Shown: in pieces, positions 31,272 through 40,087 of the stretch
How the letters are laid out: every line of letters starts with the position of its first letter
Numbering within the stretch: position 1 is the stretch's first letter
Source: an uncultured Verrucomicrobiae bacterium
Lineage (GTDB): Bacteria > Verrucomicrobiota > Verrucomicrobiia > Limisphaerales > AAA164-E04
Length of the DNA: 64,000 bases
Direction: 5' to 3'
Assembly: GCA_951813855.1 (NCBI GenBank)
Contig: OX638380.1
Span: forward strand, 2,300,876 to 2,364,875
The notes under the pieces: model-generated
Seen by the model: only the letters and a program-made list of their open reading frames with translations
What the model was told of the DNA's origin: nothing
Database searches by the model: none
Program-made: the position numbers and the translations under genes

Positions 31272-31336
31272 GTAATTGATTAGCGAGTTTGAACACCATT
31301 TCGAACTGAACGATCTGACGAAAAGGGTGCATTCCC
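31272..31336 (-). repeat. IS66 right-end remnant
   Basis: About 65 bp beginning GTAATTGATTAGCGAGTTTG and ending at GCATTCCC. It matches the reverse complement of the right end of the IS66 at 48462-50426 (GTAATTGATTAGCGGGTTTG...). No transposase sequence follows, so only the terminus survives. Confidence 0.85.
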
Positions 31337-31429
31337 TGTTATTTACTACATTATTTCGTGAAACCGTGCGTTTTTATTTTCAGGTTATTTCGGTTAATAA
31401 TGGACCGCGATAGCCATCCTGAGCGGCTG

Positions 31430-31820
31430 GTCTCCCGACGCCCAGAGCCTACCCTCCGGAACTAAGGCCGACGATACCTGCCAGCGTCCCGACGGCTCTC
31501 GATTCCGAGCCCTGCCCCGTGGTTCCTGTAAGCGTCGCGGCCGTTTCTGATTAGCCTCTAATCGTGCCCCCTTTTCCCATCGTCTGCCTCACGGAGAAGT
31601 CTTAGCGACACCCATTCCGACTAACCCTTGTTCCCCCAATTGCGGACCAACGGTGCCGCCTTCGTTTCTACCGCCGACACGATCCCATGCTTGCCAGATT
31701 GGCTCAAACGTTGGAACCTGAAAGGAATCCTACATGTCTTGGATTCCGACGAAGGTGGCGACCACGGCACCGATCGTTTCTTGAGCGACCCCCCGACGCC
31801 CAATTCCAGAGATCGCGAGG
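31430..31820 (+). pseudogene. Remnant of TOPRIM gene from a lost transposon copy
   Basis: Matches the 3' part of the TOPRIM gene at 34716-35594 in order: GACGCCCA..CCCTCCGG, CGTCCCGACGG.TC.CG.TTCCGAGCCCTG, TGCCTCACGGA, then AFVSTADTIPCLPDWLKRWN and HVLDSDEGGDHGTDRFL (compare VFVSTTGVTQRLPAWLQRWN). Frameshifted and without the 5' half. It sits directly upstream of copy 1, so the transposon once stood in tandem. Confidence 0.85.
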
Positions 31821-31892
31821 AGCCAAGGACTAGAGCGGTGTCTTCACCGAGCAGAACTCTCTTCCCCTTGGATCGTCACTCCCAACAAAGAC

Positions 31893-31945
31893 GACTAGTC
31901 GATTTTTCTTTTCCAAGCAGTTTTTTCTCGGAGCCATGGTCACCT
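31893..31945 (+). repeat. Element-boundary repeat, copy a
   Basis: GACTAGTCGATTTTTCTTTT...GAGCCATGGTCACCT. Related copies lie at 35616-35668 and 54434-54484. It separates a TOPRIM 3' end from the next ORF1 in both of the first two cases, so it marks the start of the transposon unit (period about 3.7 kb). CGACTAGTCG is palindromic. Confidence 0.8.
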
Positions 31946-32023
31946 CCAGCATCCGATCGGTATCTCGACCACCTCAATTCAAATATCGCCCGGATTAATC
32001 TGGAAAATTTCGCCCGAAATAAA

Positions 32024-32527
32024 GTGGTAAATAACAGTCACGGCACCTATGAGCGTTACGCTCCCGACGGCCAGAACAAGACGCGAATAGCGCGGTTTAT
32101 CTGTCGCCGGGATGAAGGTACGGTCACCATTTCGCTGCTTCCCCAATTCTTTGCCGCCCAGCATCCCGGTACGTTGCAGGAATTTGAAGACCAAGTTGCG
32201 GCGGCCGAAAAACTGGGTGCGGGGAAGACGGCGGAGCAGTTCCGTTCGAGTCCGCCTAACGGCCAGCGGCAGTCCGATTGGTGGTTGCGACGACGGATGA
32301 AACGGTTGCATCGCACTCTGGCAGTGGCCAAGGAACGTTTGATCGAAATGTTCCAAGGTTGCGAAGCGACGGTGACGGCGATGCGGCGAGCGCTGGGCAA
32401 GAACGATCTCTTGCTTTATTTGCGCCGACAACTTCACGGCAGCCTGAAAGATCTCGGCTCGCCGATCGGCTTTGCTGCTGTCGGCCAGGGCCGATTTCAT
32501 CCGAGTAACCCCACAGAACAAGCGTAA
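32024..32527 (+). CDS. ORF1 of four-gene transposon, copy 1 (zinc-ribbon/HTH-like)
   Basis: About 168 residues from a GTG start that is uncertain (no ATG fits). The segment TYERYAPDGQNKTRIARFIC..., TISLLPQFFAAQHPG aligns with YYVRKTPFGGALIARYYC..., TFSLLPQFFAAW of the copy-2 protein. The shape (small Cys-containing domain, then LLPQFFAA, then helices) resembles the DUF6431-type zinc-ribbon/HTH proteins that accompany some transposases. Here the N-terminal cysteines of copy 2 are absent. The role is probably DNA binding or regulation of transposition (inference). Confidence 0.6.
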   Translation: MVNNSHGTYERYAPDGQNKTRIARFICRRDEGTVTISLLPQFFAAQHPGTLQEFEDQVAAAEKLGAGKTAEQFRSSPPNGQRQSDWWLRRRMKRLHRTLAVAKERLIEMFQGCEATVTAMRRALGKNDLLLYLRRQLHGSLKDLGSPIGFAAVGQGRFHPSNPTEQA

Positions 32528-32595
32528 CGACATTTTTTGGGGAGTGAGGCATAGCTTGATTCGGCGGCTCCAACGGGGGCTGAAGCCGGAAAACT

Positions 32596-33885
32596 ATGCC
32601 CGACCAAAATCAGAATCAGAAACCCGACTCGTATGCCGAGCAGGTAGCGCTTTCTCGTTACCTGGTGATCGCCGAACTCTGTCACTTGACTCCGGGAACT
32701 CCGGAGTATCGCGAGGAGATGAGCCGACTCCTCGCGAAAGAATGGAACCTTCCCGGAACGAATCGGACTCGCGTGGCTCGACAGACCATCCGGGATTGGC
32801 TCGGGAAGTACGATTCCGCCGTCGGGATCGCTTCCCTGTATCCGAAACCCCGCAGCGATCAAGGCGAGCGCCGTCGGCTGTCGGTTGAAGCGGCCGAGAT
32901 TTTATTGGCGATCAAACGCCGGCAACAGAAGCTAAGCGTCAGACTGGTGATCAAGCAGGCCCGGCAGACGGCAGGAATGCCCGAGGCCGAGCGACTGCCG
33001 GAAACCACCGTCTATCGGTTGCTCCGCGACGAAGGGTTGATGACCCGCCAACCGGCTGCCGCCCACCAGGATCGGCGGAAATTCCAATTCACCTGCGCTG
33101 GGGAAATGTGGCTGAGCGATGTGCTCCACGGCCCACGAGTTCCTGACGACCAGGGACGCCGACGCAAGACCTATCTGATCGCTCTGCTCGACGATGCGAC
33201 TCGGCTCATTCCTCATGCCGAGTTCTACTATGAGGAGACCGAAAAGACTTTCCTTCTGACGCTCAAGGAAGGGATCCTGCGCCGGGGGGTTCCTCAGCGA
33301 CTTTATGTCGACAATGGAGCCTGTTATCGGAGTCGGCAGTTGCAATTGATCGTCGGCAATCTCGAGAGCCATTTAATCTACGCTATTCCTTACGCCCCCT
33401 AGGGGAAGGGCAAGATCGAGCGATTTTTCCGCACATTTCGCGAGCAGTTTCTCAGTCAATTCCAGAAACCGGAACCCGCTTCGCTTCCCGAGCTCAACGA
33501 CCGATTGCAGGCTTGGATTCAGGATGAATATCACCGCACCCCGCACCGGGGAATCCAGAACCTGACTCCCTGGGACCAATGGTGCGAATCGCTGGACCGA
33601 CGGCGTCAGCCCCCAAGCAACGAACGGATCGAGGATATCTTCCTGTTCACAGCCAACCGCAAAGTCAGAAAGGACGGCACGGTTTCCCGGAACAACCGAT
33701 TCTACGAGGTCGAGTCCGCCTTGGCCGGCCAGACCGTTACGCTCCGTTACGACCCGAACCAACCCGAGCTGAGCCTCCAGGTTTACTATGAAGGCCAACT
33801 CTACCAGTCGGCCCATCCGGTCGATCTCGCAGGCAATGCCCGCGCCAAGCGGCGACCGGCTCGAAAGCAACTCAAGTTTAGCTGA
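32596..33885 (+). pseudogene. Mu/IS21-type DDE transposase, copy 1, amber codon
   Basis: One frame of 429 codons interrupted by a single TAG at 33400-33402, where copy 2 has Gln (PQGKGKIERFF versus P*GKGKIERFF). N-terminal HTH (QTIRDWLGKY-like), D in MWLSDVLHGP, D in LYVDNGACYR, E in KGKIERFF just after the stop, then the Mu-C-like beta domain (VSRNNRFYEVESALAGQTVTLRYDP). The premature stop removes the catalytic Glu, so copy 1 cannot make an active enzyme without suppression. Confidence 0.88.
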
Positions 33886-33894
33886 CCCCAGAAC

Positions 33895-34707
33895 ATGATC
33901 AGGTACGAACAACACTTCGGCTTCAAATATCCGCCCTTCGACTCTTCGCCCAAGGCCGATCAAATCTACTTGGGCAGCGGACTTACGGAAGCCGCTTCGC
34001 GAATCGGTCATTTAGTGCAACGAATGGGGGTCGGGATCCTGACCGGCGAACCCGGCAGCGGCAAAACTACCGCTTGTCGCCGCACCGTCCAAGCGCTGCC
34101 TCCAAGACAATATCGGATCTGCTACGTCTCGTTCTCCACCGGTTCGGTCCTCGACACCCGGAACACCATCGCCCAGACCTTCGGGCTGCCTTGGCGCCAT
34201 CGCCGCGCTCACGCTTGGGAAGCGATTCGAGAGCAGATCAAACAACTCAGCTCCGAACAGCGGCAAGCTCCCGTCTTGATTTTCGACGAAGCCCATCTCT
34301 TGCGAGATGATTCGCTCGATCAACTGCGCCTGCTCCTCAATTTCGAAATGGACGCCACCAATCGGCTGGCCTTGATTTTGGTTGGCCTTTCCGAACTCGA
34401 CCGCCGCCTCACCATGGCCCGACACCAATCCCTCGCGCAGCGACTCATCGTGCGCCGTCAAAGGGCACTCCTGACCGCCGAGGAAATCGAGTCCTGCGTC
34501 ACCCATCGCCTGACCTTGGCCGGGGCCGCAAAACAAAGCGTCCTCTTCCTGCCGCCCGCCATGGAAGCGATTCGGCTCGGCTCCAAGGGAATCCCGCGAG
34601 TGGTCAATCACCTCGCTCATTTTTCCCTGTTGGCCGCCGCGCAACAAAACAGCCCGCAGGTCACCCCGGAACATGTCGAACTCGCCGCCGGAGAACTTAA
34701 TATCTGA
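33895..34707 (+). CDS. ExeA/TniB-like AAA ATPase, copy 1
   Basis: 270 residues. N-terminal HFGFKYPPFDSSP (ExeA-type), Walker A GEPGSGKTT at residues 51-59, Walker B PVLIFDEAHLL, sensor region LALILVGLSEL, arginine-rich RLIVRRQRALLTAEEIE and LGSKGIPRVVNHL. In Mu, Tn5053 and IS21-like transposons such ATPases (MuB, TniB, IstB) bind target DNA and activate the transposase. Starts 10 bp after the transposase stop. Intact. Confidence 0.9.
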   Translation: MIRYEQHFGFKYPPFDSSPKADQIYLGSGLTEAASRIGHLVQRMGVGILTGEPGSGKTTACRRTVQALPPRQYRICYVSFSTGSVLDTRNTIAQTFGLPWRHRRAHAWEAIREQIKQLSSEQRQAPVLIFDEAHLLRDDSLDQLRLLLNFEMDATNRLALILVGLSELDRRLTMARHQSLAQRLIVRRQRALLTAEEIESCVTHRLTLAGAAKQSVLFLPPAMEAIRLGSKGIPRVVNHLAHFSLLAAAQQNSPQVTPEHVELAAGELNI

Positions 34708-34715
34708 TCCCGATC

Positions 34716-35594
34716 ATGACTCGACGACCGGTCCTGCCCGACCTGACCCGACTGCGCGAATTGCCGTTGATCCCCTTGGTTTACCGACTCGGATACCAAC
34801 CGGATCCCCGAGATCCCAAACGCTGGAAACGTCACGACTCGATCCTCAGTATCAACGGCCGGAAATTTTTCGATCACCAAGACCAAGCCGGAGGTTATGG
34901 AGCTATCGATCTGGTCATTCATGCCCGCTCTTGCTCGTGCCATGACGCCATCCGTTTCCTGACGGACTCAACCCCCGAGCGAGCACCGAACGTTACCCCT
35001 CGTCCCAAGCTGATCATCCCACGTTCCCATGCCGATCACTGGCCCGTGGTCAGGAATTACTTGACCTCGATTCGAGCCCTGCCCGATCCACTGCTCTCCC
35101 GGTGTCGTCAATTGGGACTGATCTTCGCCGACTCCTGTCGCAACGCCGTCTTCTGGTGCACCGACGCCCAACGCCAACCCTCCGGCGCCGAAGTCGTCGG
35201 CACTCGCCCGCGTCCCGACGGTTCCCGGTTCCGAGCCCTGACTCGAGGTTCTCGCAAGCATCGCGGCAGCTTCTGGTTAGCGGTCGATCGCTCTCCGCCT
35301 CACACCGCCTGCCTCACGGAAAGTCCCATCGATACGCTTTCCGCCTGGCTCTTGCTTCCCGAATGGCGCACCAGCGAAGTCGTCTTCGTCTCCACCACCG
35401 GGGTAACCCAACGCCTCCCCGCTTGGCTCCAACGATGGAACCTGAAACGACTCCTTGGTGCCTTCGATGCCGATGACTGCGGCGATCGCTGCGCCGCTCG
35501 TTTCTTACGCAACTACCCGAACGCCCAACGCTTGAAACCGCCTGGGGCCAAGGATTGGAACGAGCTCCTCCAACAGCAAAACTCTCGGCTCTAG
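34716..35594 (+). CDS. TOPRIM/DUF3991-like primase-type protein, copy 1
   Basis: 292 residues. The N-terminal region (SILSINGRKFFDHQDQ, GGYGAIDLVIHA) resembles the zinc-finger-like domain of DnaG-type/DUF3991 proteins without its cysteines. The TOPRIM motifs follow: E202 in CLTESPIDTLSAW and D251-A-D253 in LLGAFDADDCGD, then AKDWNELLQ. TOPRIM proteins of this class act as primases or nucleic-acid nicking/binding proteins. Start 8 bp after the ATPase. The occurrence in both transposon copies argues that it is a working part of the element, in the place where TniQ-type genes usually stand. Confidence 0.82.
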   Translation: MTRRPVLPDLTRLRELPLIPLVYRLGYQPDPRDPKRWKRHDSILSINGRKFFDHQDQAGGYGAIDLVIHARSCSCHDAIRFLTDSTPERAPNVTPRPKLIIPRSHADHWPVVRNYLTSIRALPDPLLSRCRQLGLIFADSCRNAVFWCTDAQRQPSGAEVVGTRPRPDGSRFRALTRGSRKHRGSFWLAVDRSPPHTACLTESPIDTLSAWLLLPEWRTSEVVFVSTTGVTQRLPAWLQRWNLKRLLGAFDADDCGDRCAARFLRNYPNAQRLKPPGAKDWNELLQQQNSRL

Positions 35595-35615
35595 CTCCCC
35601 TTCCTGTTCCCAAAC

Positions 35616-35770
35616 GACTAGTCGATTTTTCTTTTCCAAGCAGTTCTTTATCGCCGCCATGGTCACTTTCAGCTGACGTTCGATTCAGCGACCTCTCCCT
35701 GTTCAAGGCGTCCGGATTAATGTGGAAAATTACGCACGAAATAGTGTGGTAAATAACAATAGCAGGCTCC
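35616..35770 (+). repeat. Element-boundary repeat, copy b, with truncated ORF1 start
   Basis: GACTAGTCGATTTTTCTTTT again follows a TOPRIM gene. The downstream sequence continues to resemble the 5' part of copy 1: CCGGATTAAT.TGGAAAA, encoding RINVENYARNSVVNNN versus RINLENFARNKVVNNS. It then breaks off at about 35770. It is the left edge of a further tandem copy now lost. Confidence 0.82.
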
Positions 35771-35894
35771 ATTGTCGATGTTGTATTTCAATTTCTTTTA
35801 AGCCAAATGTCCCGGATTATTTTTGGCTGCAACAGGATGAGGATTCGGTTGGTAGGGCGTTGGTCGATAACCGGTCTGAAGCGCCGACGATAGG

Positions 35895-36794
35895 TTAGGG
35901 TTTCAAGAACGGGGACGCTTGGTTTTTCGCAGCGTGATGTTTCAAGAGATCGTTCCAATCTTTACCCCCTTGAGGTCTCAAACGGATGACGCGAGGGTGA
36001 TTGGCGATGAGCTTGGCGGCGCTGTGGTCTCCGGGTTCGTCGGCATCGAAGGCGCCGAAGATTTGCTGGAGTTTCCAGCCATGCAGCCAGTCTGGAAGTC
36101 GAGTGGCAACGCCGGCGGTCGAGAGGAAAACGGTGTGAGGACGGTGCAACCAAGGCAAGGACCAAGCCGAGAGGGCGTCGATGGCGCTTTCGGTCAAGAT
36201 CACGGTCTGAGGTGGGGCAAGGGAAACGGGCAACCAGAAGCTTCCGGCCGATTTTCGGGAACGGGCGGCCATCATCCGGAAGCGGCTGCTGTCGGGGCGC
36301 ACCAGGGTGCCGGTAATTTCGGCTCCGGTAACCCGGCGTTGAGCATCGGTGCATGGGAAGACCGCATTGACGCGCCGATCGGCCCGGATCAGGCGGCGCT
36401 CCCGACAACTTTGCAGCAACCGGGGCGAGAGGCAACGATCGGCGGCCAAGCGTTGCCGAACGAGAGGCCAGTTGGCGGGGCAATCTTCGGGGAGCGAGAG
36501 CGTTGGGGGAGTCGGGGAGGAGAGCGAAGGGCGGCGGACGAAAGTTTCCAGGAACTGGCAAGCTTCCCGGAAAGAACCATGGCGGGCATGCTTGACCAGA
36601 TCGATAGCGCCGCCGCCTCCCTGCCCGGCGAGATGATCGTAGAAGCGCTGGCCGTTAAGGCTCAAGATCGAACCCGGTCGTTTCCAGCGCCGCCGGTCAT
36701 GAGGATCCTGGCCATAACCAAGTTGCCGGACCAAGTTCGGCAGGGGCAGTTGTCGCAAGGAAGCGAGGTCGGCTGAGGAACGTTGATCGGCCAT
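35895..36794 (-). CDS. TOPRIM/DUF3991-like primase-type protein, copy 2
   Basis: 299 residues, the orthologous gene in the inverted second transposon. SILSLNGQRFYDHLAGQ, GGGGAIDLVKHA, TOPRIM motifs VILTESAIDALSAWSL (E) and FGAFDADEPGDHSAAKL (DxD), and GGKDWNDLLKHH. It is clearly diverged from copy 1 over the whole length but keeps every motif, which indicates selection for function. It lies 8 bp behind the ATPase gene, the same spacing as in copy 1. Confidence 0.82.
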   Translation of the reverse strand: MADQRSSADLASLRQLPLPNLVRQLGYGQDPHDRRRWKRPGSILSLNGQRFYDHLAGQGGGGAIDLVKHARHGSFREACQFLETFVRRPSLSSPTPPTLSLPEDCPANWPLVRQRLAADRCLSPRLLQSCRERRLIRADRRVNAVFPCTDAQRRVTGAEITGTLVRPDSSRFRMMAARSRKSAGSFWLPVSLAPPQTVILTESAIDALSAWSLPWLHRPHTVFLSTAGVATRLPDWLHGWKLQQIFGAFDADEPGDHSAAKLIANHPRVIRLRPQGGKDWNDLLKHHAAKNQASPFLKP

Positions 36795-36802
36795 GACGCG
36801 AA

Positions 36803-37612
36803 TTAGCCAGGGAGTTCGCCGGCGGCTGGTTCGACATGCCGGCTGGTGACTTGATCGGCTTTTGCCAAGGCGGCGGCCGCCAAGGCGTGGTGAGCCAGGT
36901 TGTTGATTAACCGAGGGATTCCTTTACCCGCCAGACGAAGGGCTTCCAGCGCCGCCGGCTCGAAAATCTGCAATCCTTCGGGGGCTCCGGCGACGACTGA
37001 TCGGTGAGCGATATAGGGTTCGATTTCTTCGGGCTTCAGCGGTTCCAGGCGGTGACTCAGGATCAGGCGCTGAGTCAGGGGTTCGTGAATGGACAGAGCC
37101 AGTCGCTGATCCAAGGACGACAAGCCGAGCAACACGACCGACAGGCGCGGTTCGGAGTCCATGCTGAAATTGAAGAGCAGGCGCAAATTTTCGAGCACTT
37201 CGTGTCGCAACCAATGTGCTTCGTCCAGGAACAGGATCGGGGACTGACGTTTTTCGACGACCAGTTGGGAAATCTGCTGGCGGAGCGCATTCCATGCCCG
37301 GTCGCGACGGTAACTCGGCGGCAGTCCGAGTTCTGCGGCGATCGCATTGAAGGTATCGAGCACGGAACCCGTGGCCAGCGACACCTACAGCACTTTGAAC
37401 GAGCGAACGTTCAAGCGACTGGCGACTTGGCGGCAGATAGTGGTCTTGCCGCTGCCGGCTTCGCCGGTGATCAGGCCGACGCCCCGGCGTTCTATCAAGT
37501 GCTGCAGTCGCCCGGCAGCTTCCAGAACGGCGTCGCTTTCGAACCTCGGGCCAGGATCGATCGACGGCTCGAACGGCCACCATTTAAAGCCGAACAAATG
37601 AAGGTAATTCAT
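36803..37612 (-). pseudogene. ExeA/TniB-like ATPase, copy 2, amber codon
   Basis: One frame of 270 codons broken by a single TAG at 37385-37387 (FKVL*VSLATGS, where copy 1 has YRICYVSFSTGS, so Tyr to stop). Walker A GEAGSGKTT lies before the stop. Walker B PILFLDEAHWL, LGLSSLDQRLAL and GKGIPRLINNL lie after it. The ATG overlaps the end of the transposase gene by 4 bases. Re-initiation at the GTG following the stop would lack the P-loop. Confidence 0.9.
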
Positions 37613-38907
37613 GAGGTTTTCGCTGACTGGCGATGGGACATTTTGTCGGATTTTCGAACGCGCCGGGAACGGGCGTTGTGGACGGTATCGATCGGGTGAC
37701 CTTCGGCGAAATCCCGGTCTTCGAAGCGCACTTTAACCGGTTTGATTCCCAACGCCGTCGGGTCATAGCGGAGCGTGACGCGTTTACCGATGAGCGCGGA
37801 ACTCACTTCGTAGACGTGGGTATAAAGGGAGACGGTGCTGTCGTTATTGACCGTGCGCTCTTTTTCGATCAAGAACAGGTCGTCGAGGACAGCGCCGGTG
37901 TCGGCAGCCCGAAGGTGAGTTCCCCGGTCACACCAAGCTTCCAGGGGAGTCCGGCCTTCGAGGCCGCGATGCGAGGCGCGATGATATTCCTGTTGGAGCC
38001 AGAGCTGCCACCGGCGATTGAGTTCGGCGAGGTTTTCGGGTTCTCGATCCTCGAAGGAGTCCAGAAATTGCTCCCGAACCGTGCGAAAAAATCGTTCGAT
38101 TTTGCCCTTTCCCTGAGGTTGCCGAGGTCGGGCGAACACTTGAGCGATGCCCAGATTGGCCGTCACCATCGTCACGTGGTGATTTTTAAAACAGGCTCCG
38201 TTGTCGACGTAAAACCGGTCGGGAATGCCTTTACGCTGGATGGCTTGCTTGAGCACCTGCAACAAGGTCTCTGCCTTTTCGTTCCAATGAAATTCAGCGA
38301 ACACGACGAACCGGGTCGCATCATCCAGGATCGCGGTCAGATAGGTCTTTCGCCGGCGGCGGTGACGATCCCGTATCTTCGGGCCGTGCCTGACGTCGCT
38401 CAGCCATAACTCGTTGGCGCACTCGTAATTGAAACGGCGGCGATCCACCAAGAGAGTCGGTTCGCCGACCGTCATCAATCCTTCCTCGCGCCACAGCCGA
38501 TGAACGGTCGTTCGAGGCAAGGACTCCGTCGGGGGCAAATCGGGATGCCGCTTCGCTTCCCGAATGACTTTTCGGACGCTGAACTTCGGATGCTGCCGTT
38601 TGATCGCCAAGAGGATCTCGATGGTCGCCAACGACAGGTTCCGTGGCTTTCCCTGATCGCGCCGCGGCTTCCGTTCGAGTCCCGTGATTTTCCCGTCAGT
38701 ATACTTCTTGATCCAATTGCGAATCGTCTGGGCGGAATACCGTCGCCGACCGGTCGAACCGGGCACGAGCCATTCCTTCGCCACTACCCGTTGAAATTCC
38801 TCCCGATACTCCGGAGTTCCCGGCGTAAGGTGCAACAATTCCCCGATCACCCGGTATCGAAACAGGGCGATGTTCTCCCGTCGGAATTTGGCCTGGTTTG
38901 GCGTCAT
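37609..38907 (-). CDS. Mu/IS21-type DDE transposase, copy 2
   Basis: 432 residues, intact. HTH region AQTIRNWIKKYTDGK, catalytic D171 (LWLSDVRHGP), D235 (FYVDNGACF) and E271 (KGKIERFF), spaced D-35-E, followed by a beta-barrel-like domain (LYTHVYEVSSALIGKRVTLR) and a basic tail. It overlaps ORF1 upstream and the ATPase downstream by 4 bases each (ATGA-type), a tightly coupled operon. It is only moderately similar to the copy-1 transposase, so the two elements are distinct lineages of one family. Confidence 0.92.
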   Translation of the reverse strand: MTPNQAKFRRENIALFRYRVIGELLHLTPGTPEYREEFQRVVAKEWLVPGSTGRRRYSAQTIRNWIKKYTDGKITGLERKPRRDQGKPRNLSLATIEILLAIKRQHPKFSVRKVIREAKRHPDLPPTESLPRTTVHRLWREEGLMTVGEPTLLVDRRRFNYECANELWLSDVRHGPKIRDRHRRRRKTYLTAILDDATRFVVFAEFHWNEKAETLLQVLKQAIQRKGIPDRFYVDNGACFKNHHVTMVTANLGIAQVFARPRQPQGKGKIERFFRTVREQFLDSFEDREPENLAELNRRWQLWLQQEYHRASHRGLEGRTPLEAWCDRGTHLRAADTGAVLDDLFLIEKERTVNNDSTVSLYTHVYEVSSALIGKRVTLRYDPTALGIKPVKVRFEDRDFAEGHPIDTVHNARSRRVRKSDKMSHRQSAKTS

Positions 38908-39530
38908 GATCGGCTCGGTATTTCCGCTCGCTCAGGCGAGGTGGCTTGAGATTGGTCGGTTCTGACGCCGCCGTCCAAATTTCTGGTGTGTGGAGGGCCT
39001 CTTTTGGACCCCACCGGCGCTTTTTCGCGGCGAAAACCGATCGGATAGGCGATCTGTTGTAATTGATCCTCCAGCTTCAAACGCAACGTAACCAACAACT
39101 CCGGTTCTCCCAGAGCCGCTCGCAGCGGACGAATCTCGACGGGCACGTCGGACAGTTCCCCCAAGATCGTGCGGGCCAGTTGCAGCACCCACCGAAGTTG
39201 CTCGATCCGAGTGCCGAGCCAGTCGGAAACCGACCACCAAGGAGACTTCCCGTCCGGATCTCTTCGTTGCGAGGCGGCCTCGACTCCCAGTTCGTCGCAG
39301 GCTTCGGCCTGTGCTTCCAATTCGCGAAGTTCGCCGGTAATCCAAGCCGCGAAAAACTGGGGGAGCAAAGAAAAGGTCTGTCGGGCTTTAGGGCAGTAAT
39401 AACGGGCGATCAGCGCCCCACCGAAGGGAGTCTTTCGGACATAATAGCCCAAGCGCTTGAAACCGCATCGGCCTTCGGGGTGACAGGGACAGGCGGTAAG
39501 TCTTGCATTTTTCCACTGTTCCCCGCTAAC
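38904..39530 (-). CDS. ORF1 of four-gene transposon, copy 2 (zinc-ribbon-like)
   Basis: The clear start is TTG 39452, but the frame is open to 39530 and the extra residues read TACPCHPEGRCGFKRLGYY, a cysteine cluster followed by LIARYYCPKARQTFSLLPQF. Together these look like a DUF6431-type zinc ribbon. No start codon exists in that extension. An ATG at 39508 is one base out of frame, so a one-base deletion may have occurred. The C-terminal part (DWLGTRIEQLRWVLQLARTI) matches copy 1. It ends overlapping the transposase ATG. Confidence 0.65.
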   Translation of the reverse strand, partial: VSGEQWKNARLTACPCHPEGRCGFKRLGYYVRKTPFGGALIARYYCPKARQTFSLLPQFFAAWITGELRELEAQAEACDELGVEAASQRRDPDGKSPWWSVSDWLGTRIEQLRWVLQLARTILGELSDVPVEIRPLRAALGEPELLVTLRLKLEDQLQQIAYPIGFRREKAPVGSKRGPPHTRNLDGGVRTDQSQATSPERAEIPSRS

Positions 39531-40087
39531 CTACTCCTCGCAGGAGTGTTTCGTCTTTAGGAGGAGTTGCCTTCTTGCCGGCGGCCCGGCGGAGGTCTAA
39601 CCGCGCGGGTCGCATTACGCTTGATTATTTCACTTCCCAACGCTGACCGCGTTGAACGGACAACGTCGATTCAAGGACAGCTACGCTACTTGGAAACAAG
39701 CTACTTGGGAAAAAAAGTTCATCGGTCTACGCTCTCAATGATCGGAAGAGCAATCAATAACGACGGAACGAAATATAAGAAAGCGTGGGACAAAACGACC
39801 GATTTTCACCAAAATAATCCGGGAAACAACACTTGCAAGGAAAATTGAATACAGGACTTTTTCATGCTAATAATTTTTGATCGACGATCATTTTAAAAGT
39901 GTCGAGCGGAGTATTTCGATTCGTCGGAAAAACTGTTTTTCCGAATTATGCTTCGAGTTAGGCGGCGATTGCCGATTGAGACGAGTTTCAGCCGGACAGG
40001 AGACTAAACCGGTGCGAGTATCGGTCGAACGATCAATTCGCCGACCGAATCAGCAAGGAGGAAGCGTCGGTAATCAGGAAGGTCGGG
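39531..40087. other. Intergenic, no gene supported
   Basis: About 560 bp between transposon copy 2 and the DruA-ISAs1 gene. It should contain the left end of copy 2 and the right end of the ISAs1 element, but I found no convincing inverted repeats. Open frames here lack family resemblance. Confidence 0.5.

Noticed and set aside
39567..39848. A 93-residue gene between the TOPRIM transposon and the DruA-ISAs1 gene.
   Set aside because: No family resemblance. It probably lies across the ends of two mobile elements.
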